The notes under the pieces were generated by a model. That model saw nothing but the letters and a program-made list of their open reading frames with translations. It searched no databases and had not been told where the DNA came from. A stretch of 64,000 bases of DNA from Caenorhabditis elegans (Eukaryota > Nematoda > Chromadorea > Rhabditida > Rhabditidae), in the NCBI RefSeq assembly GCF_000002985.6, contig NC_003284.9, positions 12,400,001-12,464,000 of the forward strand, given 5' to 3'. Below are positions 21,636 to 31,133 of this stretch, piece by piece. The position numbers and the translations under genes were made by a program. Within the stretch, counting starts at the first letter, position 1; the number at the start of each line of letters is the position of its first letter.

Positions 21636-24000
21636 ATATACATATCTTCAGTTGTGATCAATATTACAAAATATTAGAATTGATTAGTTTGATCTGAAAA
21701 ATAGCTGTCAAAAACCATGTGCATGTGCATGTGCAGTTTGGGCCTAGTATTGAATGAAGTCAGGTTATTTTCACAGTTTATGAAGTTTCGGTTTTCCAGA
21801 AAATGCCAAGAAATCCTTAATGTAGAAGTGGACACATTGGCCATAATTACTTACAGTATTAGGATATGAAAACGATGCAGATGTAAATAAAGCGCTGTAT
21901 GTAAAAACAAAAAACATAAGACAAAAACGTAAATTAAAAAAAAAAAAAAAAAGTTAACAGTACATTTCCATCAAACAGGTATTTTTCAAAATTTACTCCA
22001 AAACAGTTTATAGCTGCAGACGTCTAAAGATTCTTGATATAAAATTTGCAATCACCTGTAACACAAAAATACATTGTGTTTGCAGATGAATGCTAGCACT
22101 CAAACAATTTTCATGAAATATTTAGTTGTTATCAAATTAGTTTCTCAAACAACAAATACGCCGGAAATTAAGAATAAAACTTGTGCTCTTGTTACATGGA
22201 ATTAAATATTTCGAGACCTTTAAACTTGTTTCTGTAAAAACTTCTAGAGTATCTCGTTTTTTTTCAGATTTGAAGAAAAATATTGACTTGTCTAATGTAT
22301 GGCGCTGTATCGTTTTCAATGGAAGTTTAATTCGAAATTATTTACTAAAAAAACTACAGATATTTTAAAAATTATTACACCATTTAATCCCCAAAAATAC
22401 AATTTTTTCTTTTTCATTCACAGCTCTGTATTAAGATTGCCACCTGTTTTCATATTCGGTTGTTCATATTTTATGTGTGGACTAAACTTATTAATGTGCA
22501 TAATTTATTGATTTTATTACAGAATTTGAGAGCAGTAGAAATGCAAAAAAAACAAATTTCATAACTTTTATCTTCGAAACACAATTTTTTTTTGCTCGAG
22601 TAATTAGAGTAATTTTGATAAATTATTTTCAGTATAAGAAAGTGATTTTTTCCGGCAAAGGTGATCAAAGATAAACTACACAGATCTTTTAATAGTCTGA
22701 CGTCTGATCTAACCATACCTGTTTCTATCTTTCAAAAGTCATCTCATAAATTCTACTTTTATTGTTTATCTGTCACGGTTTTCCGGTTTATCAATGAAAA
22801 CACAGTTTTGATGGAAAGAAATGTGTGACTGAAACGTGATAACTAGGCGTTCATATCTTTCGGTTTCGATGACAAAAGTTCAAAAGTATAACTCATTGAA
22901 AAAAAAAACACAAACACTACAAGAAAATGGTGTGATGGTGATGATGATGCCATTGGATTTCACATCAGCTCTAGTAGTTCGTATTACACCCCACCCTTTT
23001 CTGCTCCAGTTGCACGATCGATTCGCAAAATCCAATAAGATCTTGATCACTTGGGCACGCAAGGGCGTGCTGCTCTCTGTCTTCGTTTCCTGCTTCTAGA
23101 GTACTAGAGACCCCTTGAAATATGATAGGCGTTGTAGAAACTTGCCGCCAGCTTCTTACTTGCAAAAAGTGGACTGTTCTTGTCATGTAGCCATCAAATA
23201 GGAACATTGATAAATGACGGGTTCACTGAGACAGAGCAGTTCTTCAGTTGCGTTCTTCAAAATGGGAAACTGGTTCAGGTTCCGTAAGTAACAAATGAAT
23301 TACACGACAATGATAATGAAACATTTTAGTTCATTATGTTACACTTGTGCCCTTTCGTGGAACAATATGATAACAACAATGCTTTGGCAGTACTACATTT
23401 CATAGAAACCATTAATTATCAGCTTATTTTTATTCAGTTTAATTTTTTAATTAGGTGTTTGAAGAAGCTGGGGGAGATGTTACAACCCGAATATTTCTGC
23501 GTTTTTTTAATGGGCTCTTTTTACTGAAATAAAACCGAATGCTATTTTTCCCCGAATCAAAAAGGAACCCCATCAAAATATAGTAGTTAAAGACTTAGCG
23601 ATTGGCCCCTTTTGACTGCAAATTTGGAAAATTTCATAAAATATATTATGAAGAGTTTTAAATAATTATTTTAATGCCATAAAGTGGTTATTAACAGTTT
23701 TTCCGCAAACGCTGTCCCATCTAAAAATTCCAGATTATTTATTTATTTATTTATTTATGGTCTTTTCTGCAATAATCAGATCTTAACTTCTGACATACAG
23801 TGCTCAAACATCACGTTCATATACACCCATTTAGCAGTAGACCAAAATACAGCTACAATACACAATCACCAGCGTCGAAAACAAAAGGTAAAATCAGAAA
23901 CAGGCTACGCCTTGACAATAAAGGAAACGGATATTTGTTTATGACTAATGTATCACTGTTGCACTTGCATTACCAGCTACGTCATTAGAAAAGTTGTGTA
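21636..24000. other. intergenic, no supported gene
   Basis: AT-rich sequence with an A-run near 21,940, a TGTGCA triple repeat near 21,720 and a TTTA repeat near 23,740. A somewhat GC-richer block at 22,970-23,210 is open on the minus strand for 78 codons (ending QLEQKR before a GTGGGG) but has no clear start or acceptor. A mini-exon-like ATG with GTAAGT at about 23,262-23,290 (+) leads nowhere convincing. Confidence 0.4.
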
Positions 24001-24010
24001 AGTGACAAAA

Positions 24011-24205
24011 ATGTCGAAGAAATCTGAGTGGGGGCCCCCCGTTGTCACCCTCACGCCCGATGTGAAATATGTGAAATACGAGAAAAAAACCAAATTGGAG
24101 ATAGATGCCTCTCTTCAGAAAATGGAGAAGGAGCCGTCAAGGATAGCCCTTTTGCTTCCTACGTCCTCAGCCGAACAAAAGACGATTATGGGAGCCGTTG
24201 ATTGA
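24011..24205 (+). CDS. possible small hydrophilic protein, unrecognised
   Basis: A 64-codon ORF from an ATG in good context (CAAAAATGTCG), encoding a basic, lysine-rich product (MSKKSEWGPPVVTLTP at the N-terminus, ending KTIMGAVD). Codon use (GTC ACC CTC ACG, GAG AAG GAG) is richer in C and G at third positions than the flanks, which suggests coding. No splice acceptor lies directly upstream and no family is recognised. It could be a real small gene, one exon of a larger one, or a relic. Confidence 0.35.
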   Translation: MSKKSEWGPPVVTLTPDVKYVKYEKKTKLEIDASLQKMEKEPSRIALLLPTSSAEQKTIMGAVD

Positions 24206-25982
24206 TGACGACGGGGGAAAGAAAAAGACTACAACCGAACAACGGCGACGACAATTCCGACAGAAAAAGTTGTAAAAAAAGAGGGAGGTTTTAGTTGGAA
24301 TAAAAATTGAAAAATGAGCGCTCGTCTGAAATATAAGAGAAATTGTTGCGTGTCTTGAAAAGTAGAAAACCCACTTAAGTTTTTCATTATTGGATGGCCA
24401 AACGTAAAATTTACATTTATTGTGAACATCGTTGTTTAAAATGTCAATTTTTTATGCATCTTTACAATTTGATCAAATTATCTGAAGTGGACGCGTTCCT
24501 GGAAATACCACAAAATGTCTGAAAAACGGAGTACACCACTGGGGTTTTGACAAACTAAACTCATACTAACTGAAAAAGATATCTACATATGTAGGTAAAA
24601 GACTTCTAAAAGTTTTTTCGAACGTTTCAGAGTCCAGTAAAAAAAGTAAAACAGAAACTTGCTTTTCGAGTGCAAATAACAACAACTATTTGAAAAATTG
24701 TACCTAGATATTTATGCACTTAAAACCATCAACAATTTTAAACATTTTCCTAATGGCGCTACTATATTTTCAATTTTTTAGCATGATTGTTTCCCAGATT
24801 AAACATGGTTCGTTCAAATTTAAAGAATAGTGTGTGGTTTTATCACATCTTCAAGTACTTTGTTTTGTAGTCAAAATTGGCCTGCTTGTTGTGTAGATGT
24901 TATTATTGTTATATAAAAACCCAAGGAACCTTTCAAATGTTGGAGCATCTATTTTCATAAACTGATTGATCTTCTTCATACCTATGTATGTATGTACCCT
25001 AGTATGTATTTTCGTCAACTCGTTTGTATTTTCAGGTATTCGTGCGTTCTGTAGCGATTTCATAGCATCTCAATATCAAGTTTACGTATGACAATAAATT
25101 TCTCCTGACTTTTTATAGTTCCAGAAACGAATTTTTAGGTTGTTACCAGGGAATAAATTCTGCAAACAGGTTTTCAGTGAGGTGCCCCATTTTGCAAAAG
25201 CTTCAGTGAACTGTAAAATAAAGAATTCATACTGATTTACACTAGAATTGTATGTTGCAAATTTAGTTGCAACATTAAATAGCGTATTAAATTGTAAGTA
25301 TTTCACTACACGATTTATTTAACCCATTCTTTGAACTGTTCATAGTGTTCATAGTCATGTTACTACATAGATTTCAATGACCCTTATATAGGTTGATGTA
25401 AGATATATGCAAGCCTGGCCACATATCAATCATTCCATCATATCAATTTTTATACGATGTCTTTGGTTTTCGATTTGTGATCGATAGCGAGATGTGATGT
25501 TGGTTCCAAGGTTCAAAGCTGACACATTTCAATGACAAACGACAACTTCCTCCTATCATTCATTCTCTGCTATCCCATCAGAGAACGGTTTTTATAGTCA
25601 TTATTCGCTGGATATGGAGTAGAAACCAAAATGCAAAAAGAAAAAGAGAGAGAGAGGGAGGAAGAAGCGAATCAAAATGGTTGTTGTTGACGATCAATGG
25701 AGGAAGAGACAAGCCGAGAGAAGATGATCAAAAGTGTGAAACAAACCATCGTCATCATCAGAAGGGTATAAAATCGTTATCAATTGACTGACTTCTTCTC
25801 GCCTTGTTTTGGGGGGAGAAAAAAAGGAAAAAAGAAAAAAGGAGAAAGAGACGGAACGGTGAGTGGTGATGACAATATTGATATTGGCAGAACATGATTT
25901 TACTCCCATGCCGCCTTGTTGACTGATGTGTTGTTTTTTCAGCGATTCCGGCACTTCTTCATCAATTGTTACTGCATCACAT

Positions 25983-26527
25983 ATGACGTCCTACTTTAAA
26001 ATTCTAGAAGTCACGGTAATAGTTTCATTTTTCGCTTAGAAGATACTCGAGTGCTTTGCTATTTTTTGGAGCGGCATAAAATATGTGTGCATGTAGTCAA
26101 CGAGGAGTCAAAAACATAAATTCTGTAAAATCAAACTTCTCGACTGTCGCTTGAATATATAATATGTGCTCCACTTGAACTGTTAAAAAAAGTATTCAAA
26201 GTTTCGAAAAACTTACTCTAGCTACAATCTTCGGATTTTTCACGATTTCCGATTTTGAACTGGTTCAGATCATTTTAAACAACGAGTCTATCAAACTTCT
26301 AGTTCAAAATTAGTGTTTTTCTCTATATCTAAAATTTAATATTTCAGTACAAATGCGAGAAAGAGTGCCCATGTCGTCCAGAGAACAAACTCTCATCCTC
26401 ACTGAGCCTTTCCACAGAGAAATTATCTTCATTACAAACTCCGAAAAAAGTTCGCTTCACAGTTGTTCCAGTTTCTGAATCTACGAGTTACATATCAGGG
26501 AGTCCTATTAGATCCGGATGGTTTTGA
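25983..26527 (+). CDS. small two-exon gene with RFxV/KVxF docking motif, TSC22D-N-terminus-like
   Basis: Exon 1 is 25983-26015 (MTSYFKILEVT) with donor GTAATA. Exon 2 is 26348-26527 after an ATATTTCAG acceptor, and the product is 70 residues. Phase closes exactly. An AATAAA lies about 85 bases after the stop (26613). The first exon itself follows a TTTTTTCAG acceptor (exon start 25943), so the messenger is trans-spliced or has an upstream UTR exon. The protein has a Cys pair (CPC, 18-20), a Ser-rich middle, and PKKVRFTVVPVSE at 43-55, ending SPIRSGWF. RFTV (47-50) is an exact SPAK/OSR1-type RFxV motif, and KVRF (45-48) also fits a PP1 RVxF motif. The segment resembles [18 protein letters not shown] near the N-terminus of TSCT-1 in this window. 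Function inferred only from these motifs. Confidence 0.6.
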
Positions 26528-26843
26528 CAAAGTTCTTATCACATTTTCTTTTCCTTTAATTTTTTTTTGCAAAAACATTGAATGATATTGTTTTGGGTAT
26601 GATTGATATCGAATAAATCATATGACCGGATCAATTTCGAACATCACAACTATCACGTACTGCGTTCCTTGGAAATCGCCCGAACATGGTAACAATTCAT
26701 GAGAAAATCGATAATTTGACCACTCAATGAATTAGATTGTACTGATACAAAGTTTTTCAATATGATCTTGTTTTTATTTAATGCAATTGTCATTAATGTC
26801 TTGTGTGAGCGGATTGCTTAATTCAATTAAATCATTTATAAGA

Positions 26844-27262
26844 TCAAAAGATTAGACCGTGTTCTAGAAAATCCAAGAGCCTGCAAACAAACCGGATATC
26901 TGAATTTTGTGTAGTTTCTTGATGCACCTCTGATGTTGAAAATTCCAAACTTTCAGGATGTTTTTGAAGAGCCGTCAACACTAGATTATTGATATTTTTA
27001 TGAACATTTTTCATCAAGAATCTGACGAAATGTAATCCTTCATGCGCTTTTTTACAGCACGGAATGTTTTATGATAAGCAAGACTCTGGCTCCACAGATT
27101 TACATTAGATTCACGGTCACGATGCTCGTTGAGGCTTTGAGCAGATTTATCACATCTGAACATCACACAAATTTTGAAGATGGGTTTCTGTTTGAAAGTT
27201 CCGACTTCTTCACTATCTTTTATATTTTTTGGGATAGACAATTTGAAAGGTGTAATCTATAA
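26844..27262 (-). pseudogene. decayed coding fragment with a frameshift at an A6 run
   Basis: Two overlapping open stretches in different frames: 27262-27014 (reaching NLWSQSLAYHKTFRAVKK) and 27062-26844 (AHEGLHFVRFLMKNV to RLLDFLEHGLIF). They meet at an A6 run near 27047-27052, where a one-base slip would fuse them into one protein-like sequence. A 34-base GT..AG alternative is too short for a worm intron. The composition of the predicted peptides is protein-like, but no family is recognised. Confidence 0.35.
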
Positions 27263-27689
27263 CCAATCAAAAAATTAATTCAATACTTTCAGCAAATTTG
27301 ACTTTGGACGTATAGATTTTAAGTGTTTTCATAGTCCTCATCCGACTAGATTTTGCGATAGTAAGCGGGAAATCATGTTTTAAATTGGGCATAGTTACTC
27401 GTCAAAACGCCACAACTTTTTAGCAAACTCATGCAGCTTTACAAAGAAAACATTCAAAAAATTTTGTCAAAATTTGTTATAAAGTTCTCAAGCAGAAACT
27501 CAAGTACTTGTGAGCGAAATAAAACTTACAGTTTGCCAATGTTGCAACTTTTCAGAAAAGCTGCAACAGTTTGTTGAAAAAAAATTAGTAAGAAGAGTGT
27601 GATATGAAGTTCGTTTTGTCTACAGGTATAATATTTCTTAAATTTTAAGGTTTTTTTTTAAAACAAACGCCAAAGAAGCAATAATCATA

Positions 27690-27985
27690 TAGGTTTTGTT
27701 CTCCGAGAAAAACTAAGTAAGATAACATTTTCGAATTCGAAAATATCACCGTCCGCATTGCTACAGGCCTTCACAAATTTCGGAAACGCACCAACAATGG
27801 CGGACAAGTAGGCCCGCTTCAAGGTTTTTCATGATTTTCTCGGGGGACTCATTAGTAATCAAGTAAAATTTATAGGTCAAAGAATGCTCTTGATTCAGAG
27901 ATTTTTCATACAAAAAATCTAAAAGATTGATATTGTTAGGTGACAGTGGCAGCTGATTGAATACTCTGAAATTCAGTTAAGGCCT
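27690..27985 (-). pseudogene. second decayed coding fragment, also frameshifted
   Basis: One frame reads VFNQLPLSPNN then LDFLYEKSLNQ and ESPEKIMKN. The neighbouring frame continues LKRAYLSAIVGAFPKFVKAC and ADGDIFEFENVIL. The switch is at an A5 run inside the MKN codons. A TTTCAG acceptor precedes the first part. Same strand and order as the fragment at 26,844-27,262, so both may come from one lost gene. Confidence 0.35.
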
Positions 27986-28230
27986 AAACTAAGCTTGTGC
28001 GCGGAAGCACTAACATGTTAAGAAAATCATATTTGTGTTTTTAGTTATTCTTTTTACCCAAGGTTTTATAAGTTTTTACGAATTTGCTCTTAGATGACAT
28101 TACGGATCGGTGTGCCTCGTGAAACAGAAAAAAAGTGATGCAAACTAATGGGGCTTTAAAACACACACTATTCCGTTTATTATTTTTATCAGCTGTTCAC
28201 GGACAGTTTCCATTAAAACAAAATTGATAT

Positions 28231-28594
28231 CTAATTATACAGTTAATTTTACACTTGTCTCATCAAAAAAAGCAAGAATCCGTTTGTGGAACCTATGTTT
28301 ATGGTCCTTCAAAGAAACATGGATTGTAGTTTTATACCCGCGCTTTCGTTTCCAAGTGTTCTGCCATAAACAAAATTTATTTTGGCAAGTGCTTTTATAC
28401 TCCGTCTACACTGTATTTAAGACAATATCACTCAAAAAATTTCGAAAAATGTTGATATCTGACACAGTTTCAAGAGCTAGATGCTTCAAGTGGAAGAATT
28501 GAAGATCCCGAAAAACTATTGAACATTTTCTATGGAAGGTTTCATCACTTTTTGCTGTGGCAAAATATGTATTTGGCTGCACCACACATCTCAA
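28231..28594 (-). pseudogene. third run of coding-like minus-strand fragments
   Basis: 28594-28406 reads through LQFFHLKHLALETVSDINIF and stops. A second stretch at about 28,240-28,390 reads KTTIHVSLKDHKHRFHKRI then LAFFDETSVKLTV before a stop. The hydrophobic spacing (HLKHLALETV) loosely resembles the repeat-like C-terminal half of nematode F-box proteins, but this is a weak impression. Confidence 0.25.
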
Positions 28595-28874
28595 AATGAT
28601 TAGTATTTATCGAAAATAAATGATCTACAAGAGTTAAATCAAGAAACTTTAAAGTTGAAAAGTGTTCAGAATTTACTTGATATTATCACTAATGCTGCAA
28701 GATGTTCTTTAAAAATTCTGCATTTGGGGTTTTTAAATATATGGACTGCATTAACACACAATATTAAAATGCATTTTTATCAGAGTCAGTGGCAGTTTTT
28801 TCTAGTTGTCTTTTATTTTACAACATTTAACTCTACTGTCCATTTTTTTGTTGATTAATTCACAACTATTTATC

Positions 28875-29486
28875 CTAGTCCATCTTAAATAGTGTAATTT
28901 TGTATTTGACTCTTGTTTTTCTCTGAATATTCTTCTCTGAATATTGCATTTTAACAACATACAAATTGCAAGCATTTTCAATTTGTTTTCTGGCAACAAT
29001 TTGGATAACACCACAACATTCAGAATATAGGTGAATATTGTAAGAAAGCAAAAAACCAATAGGAAAAATTAGAACGATCATAATCTCCGAGTCGACCCGA
29101 TCTGACGGTTTGACAACAAGAAAGAAAAGTGTCAAATGGATTTGAGTTCTGGAAATAACACCGATGTGAACTCACCAGGAGATATTTTTGGAAACATACA
29201 CCGTATTTTGTCTACATATCAGTCTTGCTCCCCTGCGGGCCGGTTGAAAATTAGTCTTGCATGCAAGAAAATACGGTACTTAAAATATTATGTTTATTGT
29301 TTGATTTGTTTTCAGTTCTAAAGCATTTTTACCGAATTTTCCTATTAGTATTGTGAACAATTGTGCTGCATGCAACACAAATAGGGTGAATACAGTGTTC
29401 ATAATATTTGTCAAAATTACAACAAAAATATTTGTAGTTTGTGTGAAAATATTCCCGTATTCTACGCCAAAAGACGTGCGTAACAA
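28875..29486 (-). pseudogene. relic of a multi-pass membrane protein gene split by a small repeat
   Basis: 29486-29280 encodes a hydrophobic stretch (NIFVVILTNIMNTVFTLFVL, then HAAQLFTILIGKFGKN). 29135-28875 encodes another (IMIVLIFPIGFLLSYNIHLY, then SECCGVIQIVA). Both are on the minus strand and resemble transmembrane helices of nematode chemoreceptors in composition. They are separated by the 78-bp inverted-repeat element at 29200-29277 and by stops. The family is not identified. Confidence 0.3.
29200..29277. repeat. 78-bp inverted-repeat insertion
   Basis: Bounded by ACCGTATTTT (29200-29209) and AAAATACGGT (29268-29277). Its inner part, TTGAAAATTAGTCTTGCATG and following bases, is repeated exactly for 26 bp at 35226-35251, and the upstream AGTCTTRC..CCCT part is partly shared there too. 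It is therefore a dispersed repeat. Confidence 0.6.
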
Positions 29487-30237
29487 AATTAATACTCTTC
29501 ACATTTTGAGATCTTCAATCTGATATATTTTTAGTCCACATATGTATTTTACGAAAGTTAATGCTCAGTGCTTCTCAAACATGTACAGATGTTGATATGG
29601 TTCGTGTTTTATTGCCCTTTCTAAACATTTGTTCACATTTTAAACATTGGTTCAACATTATCGTATTCATTTGTTTTGCGCGGCAAAAATTTGATCTTCA
29701 TCTTCCTAATACTACTTTACTCAAAAATAAAATTTTTAAGCGATATAACGTTTTACAAGATTGTAATGCGCCAAACCCGTTTTGAAATTTACCGACAAAA
29801 TAACGACATTTTCAAAAATTTTGAAAACGTAGTAAGTTGAAAAAATTGCTCGTTTTTATACTTCTAGAAAACGTTTTTTTAGCTTGAAAATATGCCAAAG
29901 TACGTGAAACTGTTGAAATTCACTAATATTCCCAAATTCGAAGATCATTTTAGATGGTTATGAAAATCTCATTATGACAACAAACAAGTCTACTTTTGCT
30001 GTAGGTATGAAGCAGGCGTAGGCTTTCTTGAAAACATGCAGGATCGCTGTCTTTGCTTTTGCTTTTGGCCGAACATTGAAAAATCACAACCATCATCACT
30101 TGTTTAACAAGCAGGTTGATTAAGTTTTTTAAGATCGTTTTTCAAACTTCTAATTCTTCAGATCCTGAAACAGAAGCTGTAGAAAAAAACTTAAGCACTT
30201 TATTCATATACAATTTTTGGGAAATTTATATATCAAT

Positions 30238-30372
30238 TTAATTTTCAATTTCCAAATAATCAGACAATACTTGAGTTGCGTTGATATGATTCCTTTTCTC
30301 CGCGTAAAATCCATGTTGTGTTCCGTCCGAAGGCAAATAAAAGGTTTCTATTGTAGACGTTGTCTGAAACAT
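30238..30372 (-). pseudogene. 44-codon ORF, possible last exon or relic
   Basis: The minus-strand ORF starts MFQTTSTIETFYLPSDG and ends NATQVLSDYLEIEN. A candidate AATAAA lies about 35 bases past the stop (near 30203-30208). An internal TGTTTCAG near its start could be a splice acceptor. The upstream DNA on this strand is med-1 and its promoter, so no complete gene is possible in that direction. Confidence 0.3.
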
Positions 30373-30437
30373 GTCCTGATTTCTCCTGCTCTTCTATAAA
30401 AATGTTAACATCTGCACCTATTGCACAATGAGCCCAT

Positions 30438-30468
30438 CTTCACCTACATTATCTGATAATAGGTGAAG
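30438..30468. promoter_or_regulatory. foldback in the med-1 upstream region
   Basis: CTTCACCTACATTATC followed by GATAATAGGTGAAG forms a 14-bp stem interrupted by a two-base bulge, about 140 bases before the med-1 ATG. It also creates a GATA core in the loop-proximal stem. Function unknown. Confidence 0.5.
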
Positions 30469-30488
30469 AAGGACCACCTTGCACCTCT

Positions 30489-30522
30489 GTCATCATGATG
30501 ATTTTTGGAGCATTATCATCAT
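30489..30522 (+). promoter_or_regulatory. cluster of SKN-1-type RTCAT cores
   Basis: Six overlapping or adjacent RTCAT/ATGAY cores lie in 34 bases (GTCAT at 30489, ATCAT at 30492, ATGAT at 30495 and 30498, ATCAT at 30515 and 30518), about 90-120 bases upstream of the med-1 ATG. SKN-1 is the known maternal activator of the med genes, and RTCAT is its core site. Assignment rests on core matches, not binding data. Confidence 0.7.
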
Positions 30523-30608
30523 TTCTAGTGGGTGTGGTCTACAGTAAAAGATCCCAAAGATTATTAGTTTGAATCAGTTTTCATACTTTATTCCTTCTCT
30601 CTAGCACT

Positions 30609-31133
30609 ATGGCCTACCCTTACCCCGTTTTCAATGCTGAAAATGTCTTTGACAATACCCAGCAACAAGTTGGATTCTATGATTATTCAACTCCATTCAA
30701 TGGTACATACTCCTTTACTACTGACTATTCTTATTATAATAACTACTATGACTATGTCAATACTTATGCTTCTTATTATCCAACTGCAATGGATTCTTCA
30801 TCTTTAAATATTTCATCAACTACTGGAAGTCCTAATTCTTCACATTTCACCACGTTTACTCATTTTTCCACTCCATCTACATCTCCATCTACCTCTACTC
30901 AAAGTTCAACTACACCGAGCAATTCTGATAATAAGAAGTCATTTCAATGCTCAAATTGTTCAGTAACTGAAACAATTCGTTGGAGGAATATTCGATCAAA
31001 GGAAGGAATTCAATGTAATGCTTGTTTCATTTATCAACGGAAATATAATAAGACTCGTCCAGTCACTGCCGTTAACAAATATCAAAAAAGAAAATTAAAG
31101 GTACAGGAAACGAATGGTGTAGATTCATTTTAA
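30609..31133 (+). CDS. med-1: MED-1, divergent GATA-type zinc-finger factor for endomesoderm specification
   Basis: Intronless 174-residue protein. The N-terminal two thirds is low-complexity (Tyr/Asn/Ser/Thr/Pro). A single GATA-type finger lies near the C-terminus, with CSNC..CNAC spacing C-x2-C-x18-C-x2-C and core SVTETIRWRNIRSKEGIQ, followed by a basic tail (KYQKRKLKV). This is the MED-1/MED-2 pattern: SKN-1 activates these factors in the EMS blastomere, and they activate end-1, end-3 and tbx-35 through an atypical GTATAC-containing site. The two paralogues are nearly identical. The neighbouring X-linked lin-2 favours med-1 over med-2, which is on chromosome III. The SKN-1-type site cluster directly upstream fits. 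Confidence 0.93.
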   Translation: MAYPYPVFNAENVFDNTQQQVGFYDYSTPFNGTYSFTTDYSYYNNYYDYVNTYASYYPTAMDSSSLNISSTTGSPNSSHFTTFTHFSTPSTSPSTSTQSSTTPSNSDNKKSFQCSNCSVTETIRWRNIRSKEGIQCNACFIYQRKYNKTRPVTAVNKYQKRKLKVQETNGVDSF

